Shown here: positions 1 through 6,359 of the stretch, in pieces | Layout of the letters: the number at the start of each line of letters is the position of its first letter | Numbering within the stretch: the first letter of the stretch is position 1 | Assembly: GCA_002315765.1 (NCBI GenBank) | Contig: DCIE01000013.1 | Coordinates: 25,925-50,081, forward strand | Direction: 5' to 3' | DNA length: 24,157 bases | Source of the DNA: Ruminococcaceae bacterium UBA1734 | GTDB taxonomy: Bacteria > Bacillota > Clostridia > Oscillospirales > Acutalibacteraceae | The notes under the pieces: model-generated | Databases searched by the model: none | What the model saw: the letters and a program-made list of their open reading frames with translations, nothing else | Told to the model about the DNA's origin: nothing | Made by a program: the position numbers and the translations under genes

Positions 1-27
1 CACCCGTAAATCATTGTAAAACCCAAA

Positions 28-49
28 GGGACGATGTAGGCATCGTCCC
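28..49. repeat. Perfect 9-bp hairpin, possible interspersed palindromic repeat or terminator
   Basis: GGGACGATG (28-36) and CATCGTCCC (41-49) form a perfect 9-bp stem around a 4-base loop. It lies about 90 bases downstream of the minus-strand MATE gene. Read on the minus strand, the stem is followed by TTTGGGTTTT, so it could end that transcript, although the T-run is interrupted. GC-rich palindromes of this kind are often dispersed in clostridial genomes, but only one copy lies in this window, so its repeat status is inferred. The rest of 1-138 holds no gene that I can support. Confidence 0.45.
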
Positions 50-138
50 CTACGAAAGCAAACACGACGGAACGCAATGCGAAATAACACAATTGAACCG
101 TCCTTTGTGTTTCAACAACCGCATTTGTTGGGTTGGAT

Positions 139-1482
139 TTATGTTTTACTGTTTATTTTTACAGTATTAAGATAGAAAATGACAGATATAATAGTTGCAA
201 CGGTCCAGCCTATCGGCCATGCCGACCAAATTCCTGTTGAACCAAGTGCGGTTGCCGACAGTGTTTTTGCAATAATTACACGAAGTATTAAATCCGTAAA
301 AGTTGCTATCATAAAATAATTCATCCTTTTTGCTCCGCGAAGAATTCCGTCAGAAACAAGCTTTGCGGAAACAACAAAATAAAAGGGAGAAAGAATTCTC
401 AAAAATGTTATTCCCGACTTCAAGGCGCTCCGGCTCGGATTGTCAAGAAACAAAAATACAAGACGGTTACCGGCAAAGAAATATAATAATACAATCGGTA
501 TGCACAACGCCCACGCTATTTTAATTCCTGCCTTAAATCCCGATTTTACTCTTTCAAATTTAAGAGCACCGATGTTTTGAGCCGTGTAATTGGAGATACC
601 GTTGCCGAGAGTAGTAAACGAAGTTATAACGAGATTATTGAGTTTTACCGAAGCGGAATATCCTGCAATAACACCTGTGCCGAATGAATTTATTATACCC
701 TGAATGATTATGTTTCCGACCGAAATAAAACTTTGCTGAAGCATACTCGGTATAGCAATCTTTGAAATATCAAAAAGCATCTGCCACGAAAATGCAGGTG
801 TTTTTTCCGTTTTTATACCTTTTAGCCTTTTCAAAACAAAAAATACCGCAAATATACAGCTTATTCCCTGACATAAAAATGTTGCCCACGCTACACCGTC
901 AACGCCGTATTTGAAGTATGATGAAAAAAGAGTTGAAAACAGAATATCCATTCCGATATTTGCGACCGATGAAAACATCAAAAAGAAAAACGGTGTTTTC
1001 GAATCTCCCAAAGCAGAAAAAATGCCTGTTGAAACATTATAGAAAAACAAAAAAGGTAAGCTATATATGTAGATTTTCAAGTAAACTTGCGATGATTTAA
1101 AGATTTCGGCAGGTGTGTTTATAAGAAGCAATAATGATTTGCTGAAAACTAAGCCGAATATCATCAATAAACCGCAAAGAAAACCACTTGCAATAAATGT
1201 TGTGTAAACGGCGGTTTTTAATTCCTTGTGCTTTTTGCCGCCGAAAAGATTTGAAACAATAACGGAACAACCTATATTTAAGCCGAATGCAATTGCAATA
1301 AAAATCAAAGTAATCTCGTAACTGTTACCAACAGAAGCAAGTGCACTTTCTCCGATAAATTTTCCTGCCACAAAGCTGTCGGCAATATTATATAGTTGTT
1401 GAAAAATAACGCTTCCGAAAAGAGGAATGCAAAATTCCCAAAGCACTGCTTCGGGCTTTCCAACAGTAAGATTTTTATTCAT
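139..1482 (-). CDS. MATE family multidrug/toxin efflux transporter
   Basis: A 447-residue polytopic membrane protein, the usual length for the MATE (NorM/DinF-like) family, which exports cationic drugs or metabolites using a sodium or proton gradient. The N-terminal stretch has the MATE pattern 'GKPEAVLWEFCIPLFGSVIFQ', followed by 'QQLYNIADSFVAGKFIG' and 'ALASVGNSYEI'. About a dozen hydrophobic segments run to the C-terminus, in two similar halves (the second begins near residue 235 with 'ISKIAIPSMLQQSFISVGN'). The ATG at 1482 is preceded on the minus strand by AAGGAAA at good spacing. It is divergently transcribed from a LysR regulator and shares a promoter region with it, so LysR control is likely. 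The substrate cannot be inferred from the sequence. Confidence 0.9.
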   Translation of the reverse strand: MNKNLTVGKPEAVLWEFCIPLFGSVIFQQLYNIADSFVAGKFIGESALASVGNSYEITLIFIAIAFGLNIGCSVIVSNLFGGKKHKELKTAVYTTFIASGFLCGLLMIFGLVFSKSLLLLINTPAEIFKSSQVYLKIYIYSLPFLFFYNVSTGIFSALGDSKTPFFFLMFSSVANIGMDILFSTLFSSYFKYGVDGVAWATFLCQGISCIFAVFFVLKRLKGIKTEKTPAFSWQMLFDISKIAIPSMLQQSFISVGNIIIQGIINSFGTGVIAGYSASVKLNNLVITSFTTLGNGISNYTAQNIGALKFERVKSGFKAGIKIAWALCIPIVLLYFFAGNRLVFLFLDNPSRSALKSGITFLRILSPFYFVVSAKLVSDGILRGAKRMNYFMIATFTDLILRVIIAKTLSATALGSTGIWSAWPIGWTVATIISVIFYLNTVKINSKT

Positions 1483-1499
1483 ATAAAATTTCCTTTTCC

Positions 1500-1528
1500 T
1501 TGACTATTTTTATCCCATAAATTATAAT
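1500..1528 (+). promoter_or_regulatory. Promoter for the LysR gene
   Basis: TTGACT (1500-1505), a 17-base spacer and TATAAT (1523-1528) form a near-consensus sigma-A promoter. The predicted start is near 1535, about 60 bases before the LysR start codon. The -10 box overlaps the -10 box of the oppositely oriented MATE promoter. Confidence 0.65.
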
Positions 1529-1549
1529 ACTGTCAAAGATATGTGTAAA
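1521..1549 (-). promoter_or_regulatory. Promoter for the MATE gene
   Basis: On the minus strand, TTTACA (1549-1544), a 17-base spacer and TATAAT (1526-1521) form a near-consensus sigma-A promoter, with a predicted start near 1514. Its -10 box lies in the palindrome ATTATAAT (1521-1528), which also supplies the -10 box of the LysR promoter. An alternative -35, TTGACA (1536-1531), paired with ATAAAA (1513-1508) at 17-base spacing is also possible. Confidence 0.6.
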
Positions 1550-1553
1550 ATGT

Positions 1554-1580
1554 ATATTATATATAATTGATATATAATAT
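1554..1580. promoter_or_regulatory. 11-bp inverted repeat, candidate LysR operator
   Basis: ATATTATATAT (1554-1564) and ATATATAATAT (1570-1580) are exact reverse complements separated by AATTG. Relative to the predicted MATE start (about 1514) the centre lies near -53, where LysR-type activators usually bind. It also lies downstream of the LysR start (about 1535), where binding would block lysR transcription. Extreme AT content makes some palindromy likely by chance, so the operator role is inferred. Confidence 0.4.
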
Positions 1581-1596
1581 TTATATGGTGATTGAA

Positions 1597-2475
1597 ATGA
1601 ATGTTAACTATGATTATTATCGGATGTTTTACTATGTTGCCAAATACGGAAGTATTACCAAAGCCGCCGATTTTTTACTGTATAATCAGCCAAATGTTAC
1701 AAGAACAATTAAACTTCTTGAAAAAGAGCTCGGCTGTGTATTGTTTGACCGAACAAACCGAGGAGTTACACTCACAAAACAAGGCGAGAAGTTATACGAA
1801 CACATTAAAATTGCTGTTTCACATATAGAACTTGCCGAAAAGGAAATCGGAAACGAAAAGGAAATGGAAAGCGGTATTGTTTCAATCGGCACAACGGATA
1901 TTGCACTGCGTTGTTATCTGTTGCCAATTTTAAATAAATTTCATACACAGTACCCGAATATCAAAATCAATATTTCGAATTATACTACACGGCAATCAAT
2001 AAATGCGCTTCAAAACGGGCTTGTTGATTTTTCCGTTGTTACAACACCGATAGAAAAAATTAACGGTTTAAAATTTACCTGTATGAAGACATTGAACGAG
2101 GTGGCTGTTTGCGGAAACAACTTTAAGAAATTGCATACGGGCAAACACTCGTTAAAAGAATTAGCTGAATATCCGATAATTATGATGGATAAAACCACAA
2201 CATCATACGAACTTTATAAAAACATTTTTACTCAAAACAGAATTGATTTTTCGCCGACTATTGAAACCGCAACCGCAGACCAAATTATTCCGATGGTAAA
2301 AAATAATTTAGGGGTTGGATTTGTAGCAGAAGAACTACTGAACGAAAACAGTAAGGATGTTTTTAAGATAAATGTGCTTGAAGCTTTACCGCAAAGAACC
2401 ATATCAGTCGTCGAAAAGACTAATTCAAATAAAAGCTTTGCTGTTGAAAGATTTTTTGAAATTATATTTGAATGA
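1597..2475 (+). CDS. LysR family transcriptional regulator
   Basis: A 292-residue protein, the normal length for LysR regulators. Residues 1-60 form the winged helix-turn-helix ('YYRMFYYVAKYGSITKAADF', then 'QPNVTRTIKLLEKELGCVLF', then 'FDRTNRGVTLTKQGEKLYEHI'). A linker helix follows, then a type 2 periplasmic-binding-like effector domain from about residue 90. The reading frame is open upstream to a TTG at 1567. I chose ATG 1597 because GGTGA lies just upstream and the family's N-terminus begins about here. It is divergent from the MATE exporter, an arrangement that usually means the regulator controls the exporter and itself. The effector is unknown. Confidence 0.88.
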   Translation: MNVNYDYYRMFYYVAKYGSITKAADFLLYNQPNVTRTIKLLEKELGCVLFDRTNRGVTLTKQGEKLYEHIKIAVSHIELAEKEIGNEKEMESGIVSIGTTDIALRCYLLPILNKFHTQYPNIKINISNYTTRQSINALQNGLVDFSVVTTPIEKINGLKFTCMKTLNEVAVCGNNFKKLHTGKHSLKELAEYPIIMMDKTTTSYELYKNIFTQNRIDFSPTIETATADQIIPMVKNNLGVGFVAEELLNENSKDVFKINVLEALPQRTISVVEKTNSNKSFAVERFFEIIFE

Positions 2476-2629
2476 TACAATCTCGGTTCACCTAAATCTT
2501 TTCGGTCGGGAAGCCATACTATTGTTTGAACAAGCTTAAAGCATATTGTCGACGGTGTCTCACCGCAAATTCTATAATAACGCAAGATTAAATCAAAAAA
2601 TCATTGAAAAAGAGCTCAATATAATACAA
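2476..2629. other. Non-coding stretch downstream of LysR, origin unclear
   Basis: No convincing gene. It contains a small hairpin CGGTG (2553-2557) / CACCG (2561-2565) and a minus-strand open frame that merely overlaps the LysR 3' end. Its base composition is richer in GC than the flanking intergenic DNA, so it may be a remnant of a dispersed element. No second copy is present in the window. Confidence 0.3.
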
Positions 2630-2670
2630 GCCGTCTGTCATACTTTTTTAGTACGAAAGACGGCGTTTTT
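2630..2670 (+). terminator. Rho-independent terminator after LysR
   Basis: GCCGTCT (2630-2636) pairs with AGACGGC (2658-2664). Inside, TC/GA and TACT/AGTA pairs continue the stem with single symmetric mismatches. GTTTTT (2665-2670) follows. It insulates the LysR transcript from the aromatic operon promoter 50 bases further on. Confidence 0.8.
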
Positions 2671-2721
2671 ATGTTTAAAAAGCAAAATAAATATGAAAAT
2701 AAATATGAATCCAAAAAAGCA

Positions 2722-2750
2722 TTGACAACAAAAGATAATTGTTGTAAAAT
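2722..2750 (+). promoter_or_regulatory. Promoter of the aromatic amino acid operon
   Basis: TTGACA (2722-2727), a 17-base spacer and TAAAAT (2745-2750) with a weak extended -10 (TG at 2743-2744). The predicted start is near 2757, giving a leader of about 200 bases before the first structural gene. The arms ACAAC (2726-2730) and GTTGT (2741-2745) form a small inverted repeat across the spacer. It could be an operator, but it is short. Confidence 0.75.
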
Positions 2751-2791
2751 TAATTTATTGAATGTAATGTTATGAAAGGAAGCAGCGGGAT

Positions 2792-2848
2792 ATGAAAACT
2801 AATTATTTCTTTTATTATTTTATAGTGGACTGCCCGTATGCTTTGTAA
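2792..2848 (+). CDS. Phe/Tyr leader peptide (attenuator peptide)
   Basis: An 18-codon open frame, MKTNYFFYYFIVDCPYAL, starting at ATG 2792 and ending with TAA 2846-2848. AAAGGAAG (2775-2782) is a good upstream ribosome binding site. Residues 5-10 are Tyr-Phe-Phe-Tyr-Tyr-Phe and residue 16 is Tyr: seven aromatic codons in eighteen, and none for Trp. It sits between the promoter and the Phe/Tyr biosynthetic operon, and its 3' half forms one strand of an antiterminator. In classic attenuation the ribosome stalls on such codons when charged tRNA-Phe or tRNA-Tyr is scarce. The peptide itself need have no function. No family is known to me. Confidence 0.8.
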   Translation: MKTNYFFYYFIVDCPYAL

Positions 2849-2885
2849 ATTTTCGGTTTACATTTCTTTATATGGACGGTCCGCT
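2824..2885 (+). promoter_or_regulatory. Antiterminator helix of the attenuator
   Basis: Bases 2824-2840 can pair with 2869-2885: 16 of 17 positions pair (four G-U), with one C-A mismatch at 2833/2876. The left strand is codons 11-17 of the leader peptide. The right strand contains GGTCCGC (2878-2884), the 5' arm of the following terminator, so the two structures exclude each other. A ribosome stalled at codons 5-8 leaves the left strand free and permits read-through. A ribosome that reaches the stop codon covers it and allows termination. Confidence 0.75.
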
Positions 2886-2935
2886 TTCAGTTGCTTTTGG
2901 TTTTAAGTAACGGTTTGCGGACCTTTTAATTTTTG
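2878..2935 (+). terminator. Intrinsic terminator of the attenuator
   Basis: GGTCCGC (2878-2884) pairs perfectly with GCGGACC (2917-2923). After an internal loop, GTTGCTT (2890-2896) pairs with AAGTAAC (2905-2911) with one G-U. TTTTAATTTTT (2924-2934) follows directly. The terminator ends 20 bases before the first structural gene, so it can shut the whole aromatic operon. Confidence 0.8.
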
Positions 2936-2954
2936 AAGATAGGTGATAGATAGT

Positions 2955-4142
2955 ATGATTTCAAAAAAGATGGAAGCCCTCGGAAAAAAGCCCTCTGCAA
3001 TCAGAGCAATATTTGAGTATTCAAACAAAAGAAAGAGTGAAATCGGTGCCGACAAGGTGTTTGATTTCAGCCTCGGAAACCCGAATATTCCCGCACCCAA
3101 AAAGGTAAACGACACTATTATTAATCTAATTAACAATACCGAAAGTACAACCTTGCACGGTTATACATCGGCTGTTGGTGATTTGAAAACACGAACCGTT
3201 ATTTCAAATAACATTAAAAACAGATTTGGATTTAATGTGGAGCCTAATAACATTTATATGACTTGCGGTGCTGCGGCATCTCTTGAAATAACTTTAAAGG
3301 CTTTGTGCAATCCCGGTGATGAGGTAATAATTTTAGCACCTTTTTTCCCGGAATATCGTGTGTTTGTAGAAAATGCCGATGCCATTCCAAAAGAGGTATT
3401 ATGTCGTGAAGGGGACCTTCAAATTGACCTTGATGCCGTAAAAAATGCAATAAATAATAAAACAAAGGCGATAATAATTAACTCGCCCAACAATCCGTCG
3501 GGAGTTGTTTTTAAAGAGGAAGCATTGGCAGAACTTTCCGGAATTTTAGACGGTTTTTCTTCAAACAGCGGAGAACCCATATATTTGATTTGCGATGAAC
3601 CGTATAGAGAAATAGTTTACGGAGATATAAATGTTCCGTATATTCCTAACATTTACGATAATACCATAGTTTGTTATTCATACAGCAAATCCCTGTCATT
3701 ACCGGGAGAACGAATAGGATATATTATGGTGTCTCCTAAAGCTACCGACAGCAGTGATGTATATGCTGCCGTTTGCGGAGCAGGTAGGGCTTCGGGATAT
3801 GTTTGTGCGCCAAGTCTTCTTCAGTATGTTGTGGCAGAATGTGATGGGCTTAATCCCGATATTGAAAAGTATAAAGCAAACAGAGATTTGTTATACAATT
3901 CTCTTTGTGAAATAGGCTATGAATCGGTTAGTCCGGATGGTGCTTTTTACCTGTTTACAAAATCATTAGAGCCGGATGCCGCTGCATTTTGCGAAAAAGC
4001 AAAAAAATACGAGCTTCTTTTAGTGCCAAGCGATTCTTTCGGTATCAAGGGATATGTAAGAATTGCATATTGTGTAAGCTATGAGCAAATAAAGAATTCC
4101 ATACCCGCATTCAAGGCACTGTTTGACGAATACAATAAATAA
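2955..4142 (+). CDS. PLP-dependent class I/II aminotransferase (probable aromatic/aspartate type)
   Basis: A 395-residue fold-type I aminotransferase. Visible landmarks are 'GNPNIPAP' near the N-terminus, 'SPNNPSGV' near 177-184 (PLP-binding Asn), 'CDEPYREI' (Asp214, ring nitrogen), 'SYSKSLSLPGERIGY' with the Schiff-base Lys245, and Arg369 in 'VRIAYCVS' for the substrate carboxylate. The frame opens at GTG 2943, but ATG 2955 has AGGTGA at correct spacing and matches the family start. As the first gene of a Phe/Tyr operon it probably transaminates phenylpyruvate and 4-hydroxyphenylpyruvate, the last step for both amino acids. Aspartate or broader specificity is also possible, and sequence alone does not separate these. 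Confidence 0.85.
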   Translation: MISKKMEALGKKPSAIRAIFEYSNKRKSEIGADKVFDFSLGNPNIPAPKKVNDTIINLINNTESTTLHGYTSAVGDLKTRTVISNNIKNRFGFNVEPNNIYMTCGAAASLEITLKALCNPGDEVIILAPFFPEYRVFVENADAIPKEVLCREGDLQIDLDAVKNAINNKTKAIIINSPNNPSGVVFKEEALAELSGILDGFSSNSGEPIYLICDEPYREIVYGDINVPYIPNIYDNTIVCYSYSKSLSLPGERIGYIMVSPKATDSSDVYAAVCGAGRASGYVCAPSLLQYVVAECDGLNPDIEKYKANRDLLYNSLCEIGYESVSPDGAFYLFTKSLEPDAAAFCEKAKKYELLLVPSDSFGIKGYVRIAYCVSYEQIKNSIPAFKALFDEYNK

Positions 4143-4155
4143 GTTGGTGTTACTT

Positions 4156-5247
4156 TTGAAGGAACTTGAAAAAGCGAGAAAAACCATCGGCGAAGTCGAT
4201 GAGCAAATGGCGGAACTTTTTGAAAAAAGAATGGACGCCGTAAAAGATGTTGCAAAATACAAGCAAAAAACAGGAAAACCTATTGATGATTTGCAAAGGG
4301 AAGAGCAACTTATCAGGTCTAACAGTAAAAAAATAAATAACAAAGAATACGAAAAATATTATTTGGATTTTTTAAGGAGTAATATTGAAATTTCGAAAAA
4401 GTATCAGCACAGACTTCTTGACGGAATGAAAATATCACTTAGCGGAACAAAGGGTGCTTTTGCCGATATTACGGCAAGAAAGGTTTTTCCAAACGCTTTA
4501 AATATTCCCTGTACGGATTTTGCCATGGCCTACAAGTCGGTGGAAAACGGGGAGTGCGATTGTGCTTTTTTACCTCTTGAAAACAGTTTCGGCGGAGATG
4601 TGGGTGCCGTTCTTGACCTTGCTTATTTCGGAAATCTTTATATAAACGGAATATATGAAACAGAGATAGTGCAAAATTTGATTGGAATAAAGGGTGCGGA
4701 TATTTCCGAAATTAAAACCGTAATAAGCCATCCCCAAGCATTGTTACAGTGTTCCGAATTTATCAATAAGAACGGATATACGGCAGTTGAAGCCGAAAAC
4801 ACCTCTAAAGCAGCCGAAATTGTATATGAAAAGGCGGATAAAACCGTAGCTGCAATCGGCAGTGAAGATGTGGCAAAAATAAGCGGTCTCGGTGTAATTA
4901 AATCCCACATTAACGAGTCAAATAAAAACACCACCCGTTTTGCGGTTTTCTCAGCAACGGCAAACGAGCCCTCAAAAAGCCATAATAGATTTATCCTTAT
5001 GTTTACGGTTAAAAATGCCGCAGGTGCATTGTCTAAAGCCATTTCGGTTATCGGGCAACACAGGTTTAACCTTAACTCTTTGAAATCAAGACCTACAAAG
5101 CTTGAAAACTGGAATTATTATTTTTATGTTGAGGGCGAAGGGAATATAAACGATGAAAACGGCAAAGAGATGCTGAAGGAACTCAAGGGTTGCTGTGAAG
5201 ATTTAAAGGTTTTGGGAAGCTTTCAAAAGGAAGTCGTTGTTAAATAA
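4156..5247 (+). CDS. pheA: Bifunctional chorismate mutase/prephenate dehydratase
   Basis: Converts chorismate to prephenate and then to phenylpyruvate. The protein is 363 residues from a TTG start. Residues 1-80 are an AroQ-type chorismate mutase ('LEKARKTIGEVDEQMAELF', 'KRMDAVKDVAKYK'). Residues 92-268 are the dehydratase ('GTKGAFADI', 'PLENSFGG', 'SHPQALLQC', and the catalytic 'NTTRF' near 258-262). About 275-355 is an ACT domain that in this family binds Phe for feedback inhibition. TTG 4156 was chosen because the mutase domain normally begins about here; the frame extends upstream to TTG 4123 inside the aminotransferase gene. The ACT 'ESRP' motif reads KSRP (310-313), which may alter Phe sensitivity. 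The spacing after the aminotransferase stop is 13 bases. Confidence 0.92.
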   Translation: MKELEKARKTIGEVDEQMAELFEKRMDAVKDVAKYKQKTGKPIDDLQREEQLIRSNSKKINNKEYEKYYLDFLRSNIEISKKYQHRLLDGMKISLSGTKGAFADITARKVFPNALNIPCTDFAMAYKSVENGECDCAFLPLENSFGGDVGAVLDLAYFGNLYINGIYETEIVQNLIGIKGADISEIKTVISHPQALLQCSEFINKNGYTAVEAENTSKAAEIVYEKADKTVAAIGSEDVAKISGLGVIKSHINESNKNTTRFAVFSATANEPSKSHNRFILMFTVKNAAGALSKAISVIGQHRFNLNSLKSRPTKLENWNYYFYVEGEGNINDENGKEMLKELKGCCEDLKVLGSFQKEVVVK

Positions 5248-5270
5248 TTTGCTAAAAGGAGTTTAAAGAG

Positions 5271-6359
5271 ATGAAAAACTCATTCGGAAACAATATAACC
5301 GTTACAATTTTCGGAGAAAGCCACGGTGAATACATCGGTGCGGTATTGGACGGAATACCTTCGGGAATTGCCGTTGATACTGATTTTATTAAAAAACAAT
5401 TAGATAAAAGACGCCCTCACGGAACAATTTCCACAAGTAGAGCCGAAGAGGATAATTTCAAAATTATAAGCGGTCTTAACGGTGGCATTACCTGCGGAAC
5501 ACCGCTTTGTATATTGGTAGAAAACAGTAATATAAGGTCTAAGGATTATGAGAATACAATATTAAAGCCGAGACCTTCCCATGCGGATTATTCTTTGTTT
5601 TGTAAATACGGACAAGAGGGTATTCTCCCCGGAGGCGGACATTCAAGCGGCAGAATAACCGTGGCTTTGGTGGCTGTGGGTGCTATTGCCTTATCTGTTC
5701 TTAAAAGCAAGGGGATTTTCATCGGCACGCATATCAAACAAATCGGTGATATAAAAGACAGAGAATTTGCTGATTTAACAAGTGATATTGATAACCTTAA
5801 TGATATGAAATTTGCCGTTCTTGACGAGAAGGCAAAAGAGAAGATGATGGAAAAAATCAATTCCGCCAAAAGCCAAAATGATAGCATCGGCGGGGTTTTG
5901 GAAACGGTGATTTCGGGATTACCTGCCGGAGTGGGAGAGCCTTGGTTTGATTCTCTTGAGGGTGTTATTTCCCATGCGGTTTTTTCTGTTCCGGGAGTTA
6001 AGGGCATTGAATTCGGCGCAGGATTTTCAGTGGGTTTAATGCAAGGCTCCGAGGCTAATGATGAATTTTTCTATGAAAACGGCGAGGTGCGGACAAAGAC
6101 TAATAATTCCGGAGGTATTTTAGGCGGAATTTCAAATGGGCAACCTGTTGTTTTCAGAACCGCTTTAAAGCCTACACCCACCATTTCAAAGGAACAGGAT
6201 ACGGTTGATTTAAAGGAAAAAATCAATGCTAAGCTGTTGGCGACCGGTAGACATGACCCGTGTATTGTCCACCGTGCAAGAGTTGTAACCGACAGTGTTA
6301 CGGCACTGGCAGTGCTTGATATGTTATGTGAAAAATACGGCAGGGACGGACTCAAATAA
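5271..6359 (+). CDS. aroC: Chorismate synthase
   Basis: Removes phosphate from EPSP to form chorismate, using reduced FMN as catalyst; last step of the shikimate pathway. The protein is 362 residues, the usual length. It has 'GESHGEYIGAVLDGIPSG' (15-32) with the conserved His18, 'RPSHAD' with His104, 'PGGGHSSGRIT' (about 120-130), and 'GRHDPCIVHR' (326-335). The last motif usually reads DPCxVPR; here His replaces Pro. AAAGGAG precedes ATG 5271 by about ten bases. It follows pheA by 23 bases, and its stop overlaps the next start as TAATG. Confidence 0.95.
   Translation: MKNSFGNNITVTIFGESHGEYIGAVLDGIPSGIAVDTDFIKKQLDKRRPHGTISTSRAEEDNFKIISGLNGGITCGTPLCILVENSNIRSKDYENTILKPRPSHADYSLFCKYGQEGILPGGGHSSGRITVALVAVGAIALSVLKSKGIFIGTHIKQIGDIKDREFADLTSDIDNLNDMKFAVLDEKAKEKMMEKINSAKSQNDSIGGVLETVISGLPAGVGEPWFDSLEGVISHAVFSVPGVKGIEFGAGFSVGLMQGSEANDEFFYENGEVRTKTNNSGGILGGISNGQPVVFRTALKPTPTISKEQDTVDLKEKINAKLLATGRHDPCIVHRARVVTDSVTALAVLDMLCEKYGRDGLK

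Noticed and set aside
2232..2585. A 117-codon minus-strand open frame
   Set aside because: It mostly shadows the LysR 3' end, has no ribosome binding site or recognisable domain, and looks like a chance frame.
2757..2954. T-box or TRAP/tryptophan-type control of the aromatic operon
   Set aside because: No T-box sequence (AGGGTGGNACCGCG-like) is present, no run of GAG/TAG repeats for TRAP, and the leader peptide has no Trp codon.
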